Assembly: GCA_012932295.1 (NCBI GenBank)
Contig: JAAONU010000001.1
Coordinates: forward strand, 37,355,449 to 37,419,448
Length of the DNA: 64,000 nucleotides
Reading direction: 5' to 3'
Source: Cyclina sinensis
Taxonomy: Eukaryota; Mollusca; Bivalvia; Venerida; Veneridae
Below are positions 38,401 to 44,400 of this stretch, piece by piece. Under the pieces are notes generated by a model. The model worked only from the letters and a program-made list of their open reading frames with translations. It ran no database searches and was not told the DNA's origin. The first letter of the stretch is position 1, and each line of letters starts with the position of its first letter. The position numbers and the translations under genes are program-made.

Positions 38401-41400
38401 AAATTGTTATGGCCCTGATTAATTGACCCAGATGATCCATATTCCAACCTTACCTAGAAATTACTGAAACAACTTTTCTGACAAATTTCCAGGTTATTTG
38501 GACTGAAAATATAGCCTCTAGAATGTTAACAAGGTTTTTCCATATTTGGGCTCTGTGACCTACATTTTGACTCCAGATGACCCATATCCAAAACTGACCT
38601 AGAAATCATCAAAACAACCTTTCTGACAAATTTTCAGGATATTTGGACTGAAAATGTAACCTCTGGCATGTTAACAAGGTTTTTCCATATTTGGGTTCTG
38701 TACCTAGTATTTGACCCCAGATGACCCATATTCAAAATTGAGCTAGAAATCATCAAAACAACCTTTCTGACAAATTTTCAGGATATTTGGACTCAAAATG
38801 TAACCTCTGGTGTGTTAACAAGGTTTTTCCATATTAGGGCTCTTTGACCTAGTTTTTGATCCCAGATGACCCATATTCAAACTTATGCTATATAGAGTGA
38901 AAACAACCTTTCTGACAAATTACCAGGATATTTGGACTGAAAAAGTAATAAAACTTGACCTAGAAATCATTAAAACAACCTTTCTGACAAATTTCCAGGA
39001 TATTTGGACTGCAAATGTAGCCTCTAGGTTTTTCTATTTTTGGGCCTTGTGACCTAGTTTTTCATCCCAGACAACCCATGTTCAAACTCATCTGAGTAAT
39101 CACTGGGACAAACATTCTGACTAAGTTTCATGACAATCGAGGCAAAAATGTGATCACTAGAGTGTTAACAAACTAAGTGTGGACGTCTGACGGACGACAG
39201 ACGATGGACATTGATCGATCCTAACAGCTCACCATGAGCCTACGGCAGATACTGTATATTGATTACACATACTTAACAAAAATTTGAACAAGAGCTCACA
39301 GAACAACACTGATGCCCCACTTTCTGCTGATCAGAAATCACCGAGATTGCTTAAGTATGTCATCTTAACATGATCAACCATTCTGCAAAGATCTGGGCTT
39401 CAGTATTTCTTCAGAAACTAACTGGAACCTGCTGCAGCAGATCAGGTCACTGATGCAGTCACCTTGAATTTTATTGCTGCAGCCTCAAAATCATACACAT
39501 CATCTACTAACCATTACCTACCTACCAAAGCATCCTGGTTCAAGATATTGAACCATAACCAGTCCCTGTGGACTTGACTTTTGTTATGGTGAACCCATAG
39601 GGTCTATCTATTCATAAAGCTGAACTAAGTTCCTGGTTCACTCATTCTTACGATGACTACAGGCCCCTGTGAAGCTGAACTATGATGCAGTACATGCCCA
39701 AACATCCTATTAAGTTTGAGGGACATGAAAACAGTTGTTAGAGTTGTAGATCAGAAACTTTTTTTGAACTCCTGGTTACTGTTACCTGGACTTTTTACCC
39801 AATGACCTAAAACTCTTGTCATGCAAAACGACTGCAGGTCCTGGCTTCAGAAATAAATGAGTCATTGATGCATAATTATTCTAAGTTAATGCCCCATTGA
39901 GCTTGACCTCTGACCCAGTGGGCCCAAAAGCTATCTGGGTATTCTACTCAACATGCCTTACCATCCCGAAAAGTTTGATCCTGGATAAAATAGATCTTGA
40001 AATATTCATCTGAAACTGTTTTCATAGTGCAGGCCCCCATGAGCTTGACTTTTGGCATCACTGGGCAAGAATCAATAGTCTTCTACTTACCATGCCCGAG
40101 TTTAACCCTTGACCTTATAACTATCTCAAATGGATTTGTCCATCTTTCAATCTGGATCCATTAATCGTTTACAGGGGTATTATTTTAAATTTACCGGATG
40201 AACGGCAAATGGTGCAGACCATGATCAGACTGCACAGATGTGCAGGCTGATTTTGGTCTGCACTGGTCGCAAAGGCAAACACAATTGCTGCCAGCAAGAG
40301 AAGGGTTAAAGGTCTTGGGTGCAATAGTGTTGTTCTTGAGTTAGGAAACTAATTTCAAAAATCAAGTCTTTTGAGTTTGACCTAGTGGGCACAAAAGTAA
40401 CAGGTGTGAGGGTTTGGGACAATATTAAGTTGTTAATTTATCTCTTTTTCTTCCAATACACAACTGGCTGTTAAGGAATGCAGTGAAAAGTGGCTCCTTA
40501 AGGTGGATTATATTAAATGACACCATATAATCCTCCATCTAAATATAGGCATTTCAAGTGTTTGATAACACTGATCAAATAATATGGCAGACTAAAATCA
40601 TGTATTTTACAGACCAGATACATATTTACTGAATGACCCAAGACATTTTAGATCTAATCAACATGTTTACGATAAAATTTGTGTCAAAGTATTTCAATGA
40701 CATTTAGTATCCATCAATATTACATCATTAAATATGAATATCTGCTTTGATTAGAATAAATTATCATCTTTAATGACCCTTGTTCTATTTTTCTACTTAA
40801 AAACAAGAAAAATGTCTCAATCATTCAGGTATAAAAGTTTAAAGATTTTTGAAAAGATAAACTTCTTAACATGAATGCAATTGAACACTCTTTGCTATTA
40901 AACAGAGCTTCAGTTGTTGACTAAAATCAGTTTTCGTTCATTCTTAAAAAAAAAATCAGTCATAGTTACAAAATGACAGGTGTACAAAAATTTATTATTG
41001 TTTTGTAGATGGATTGGCTATGTTTTGAAATGTTAAATTGTTTACTTCTTAAAGGTATCAGCAGCATGACATAAACTGCTCAATTTCTCTAGAAATTGAC
41101 CATTTATAAATATTGGAGTATTTCCAACAAAGTCCCTTTTTCACATCACTACCCTGCATTACATATGTCTCACCTCTGCATGTTGTCCAGGGGCCAGGAT
41201 TTTATCACACTCCAAACATCTCAAACAATTAGGGTGCCAGTCCCTTCCAAGAGATGTCTTCCTCTCAGCTGAAATGCACATAGAGAAATATAATCATTAA
41301 AGAAAATAAATATTAAATTCAAGATCAATTTTTAAGAAATAACACAAGTTTGAAGTTGTAAAATCACTTTTCATTTTGGGAAATAGACATGTAATGTACT

Positions 41401-44400
41401 CAATAGTACTGACTGTCAACTTCAGTGACTTCATAAAAAAATAAGCTATTTTAGATTTACCTCTAGCCTATTTTGGGGCTTCAGAGCTTTGATTAACACT
41501 AAGACTATTATTCCTGTAAATTATAATAGCATACAAGTCGTGTTTGTTAATCCAAAGCAGTAATATTTGTTTGTTAAATCTCTTGGTACTGAATGACAGT
41601 GGAGGTCTCTCAGGTTCAAATCTTTTTATGCATTCATGACACCAGTCTGTTATTCTTATGCTAGGAAGGACTACAGAATGATTATCTTATATAAAAAACC
41701 ATATTTTTTATCTTTACCCTCATTAGAGACACAAAATTAGTCTTAAATGTTTCCTCCAGTAAAACAACACAATTTTGAAATTCACTATAACTATGCATGT
41801 ATGTGAACAGACACATCAACTTGAATGCAAAGACATAACTGACTACACTATTGACCATGAACTACTATGTAGCAGATAAATGAAATATGAAGTGAAATCT
41901 TAAGTTTTACTATTTAATAAAAATCGGTATCTGGTGACCTGTCTTTGCAGCATGTATAATATACCACCATATGTTGACTAATTCTGTGACAGATTATGTA
42001 CACATACAACATGCTTCAGAAACTATTACATTCAGGAAAGGGTATATTCATTGGCATTTAAACTGGGGCTGTATGACCACTGAAGCCCCAATAATTTGAT
42101 AAGCAAAGATTTTGGAGTGGAGGCTTTTCGACCTGTTAACATTGTATTGCTTTAAATTGCTTGTGTAAGACTGTAGACATTGTAAATGTTCAAGTTTTTA
42201 TTATCATGAAGATGCAGATAAAATGGTCCTTGCTTAACTAATGTGTCATGTGAAAGAGAATTAACTATGTTGCTAATAAATGGGAGCTGGTCAGTACTAA
42301 TGCACCAGAATTTTACTCAAGGTAATGGTTACAATTCCCCTACTCTGGAAGTAAAAGTCTCTGAGAGGTTAAATCAGAGTCACATATATCAGTGCTACGC
42401 TCATTAATCAATTAACAAACTATTATTATTACTATCTGAAAGAAAAAGTATTTTATATGCATGTTCACTTAAAAGAAAGACCACAAATATATTGGCATGA
42501 TCAATAAAAAACACAGAGATCCAGCAGAACGATGTATGTTATCATAACTGTTTCCTGTAAAGCAGTATTTTGATAACCTTAAGAAAAACATAAAACATCT
42601 AAAGCATCCAATCATCTTGAAAATTTCTTCAAATGTTGACTGTATAAAAATTATGGTTTGTTTGAAATGGCTAACACTGCATGGAAAGGATGGACTCAAC
42701 CATCTCTGTGACCCTCTCCTACAGTCTCAGATTTCAGACTGCTTCCTATGTCCCTGTTTGCAACAATGGAAGAAGGAATGTGGACACCTTTATTCATATA
42801 TTTTAGATTTACACATCTAACTTAAAAAGCCAATCGTTTTCTTAAAGGGGCTGTGCTCCAGATGACAAAAATAAGAAAGTTTTCTTGTATTATAAATTTC
42901 TTGTACTATTTATGACTATTGCTTAAAAAATAACTTACTGACAAAAAATAAGTCAAATAATTACATTATAAATTGATTTTTTCCCCTTTCAAAGTGCTAT
43001 ACCGTAACGCGACGGTATAAATATATTGTATAAGATTTAAAGTAAATATTTGTAATATCACATGCGGCGATGGTGGTGACAGTAAAAGCGTTGGAAATAT
43101 TTTGTTAACATGAGGGTCCAGAGTTCAAATCAGGCTGAAGCGAAAATATTTTTTTTATTCTATTTTGACTTTTATAATCAGTTTTGAAGTAAAATATTAT
43201 GTTGTTATAATCTCACGGCATCTAAATATATAATTTATGGAAAAAATTTTTTTATGTCAAATCTGGAGTACAGCCTCTTTAATACTCCACATAACCTTTA
43301 ATTATAGAACTGGTCAATACAGCAGTGTTAACTGAAGGCTTTAGTCAAATATTACACTTGCCAAATTTTTTTCTAGTTTTTATAATACTATATCATATAG
43401 GATGCCTGTAAAATATGGACAAAGTATGTGTGCTTCTAGCATTGCTGTTATGACCTCATTTACAAACAAGAGCGACAAAATTTTCATAATATTATTGTGT
43501 CTTTTTACAGCAAGTTAATGTATGAAATTTTAAACACTTCAAACTCTGGCAGATAAGACAAGTTTTACAGCTCTTTATATCCCAACAGATCTAAATTTAT
43601 GAAATCTCATTTTACAAGCCTTGTTTGCATAACCTCCAACCCCGGCAAATAGTTTATTATATTTGTTTGGTGAACATCAGGTCATGTAAGTGTTTATATG
43701 GTCATTTTTACAACACTGACAAAAGGAACCTATTTACTTTACAAGATATTTTACAAATTGCCTTGCTTATATCATAACATTCCAAATAGATTGTGAAAAG
43801 CGATACTTGATAAAATTTAAATTAATATCAATCAAACCTCTATTTAGAATGATACTGAAGTTTATAAATTAGCATTTTCGGTCAAATAATAACACAATTT
43901 AGATTTGGTATTAACAGTAGACAAACCAACACGGGAAGAACTTTGAGGAGTGAATGAAAACGGGGCTATCTGCTTCTTTATTTCATGACACTAAGAACTT
44001 TTTGCGTTAACCCCATAAAAATTTTCTTTTGTAGACATAGCTACAGCAATCATAGCTGTGTCAAGGGCTCCCTTTCCCACCACCCTCCCCTACATAATTA
44101 ATGGCAATGGTAATAAGCAATTAGATGCAGATTATTAGACATGCAATAATTACACTTAATCATCCAATAATTGACCCAATTTATTCTAATACAACAGTTA
44201 TATATCTATGGATTTTGCTTTCTGAAGAACATTAATTTGAAGACCAAAAATAAAAAAAAAATGCTATGTTTAGGCCGACAAAAAAAAAAACAAAACATGA
44301 ATGAAATACAAATCTGATAGATAAAGAAACATACTTTATAAGTGCATTACAAGAATACTGGTATATAATACTGCCATAAAAACTCTTAAATATGTGCAAT

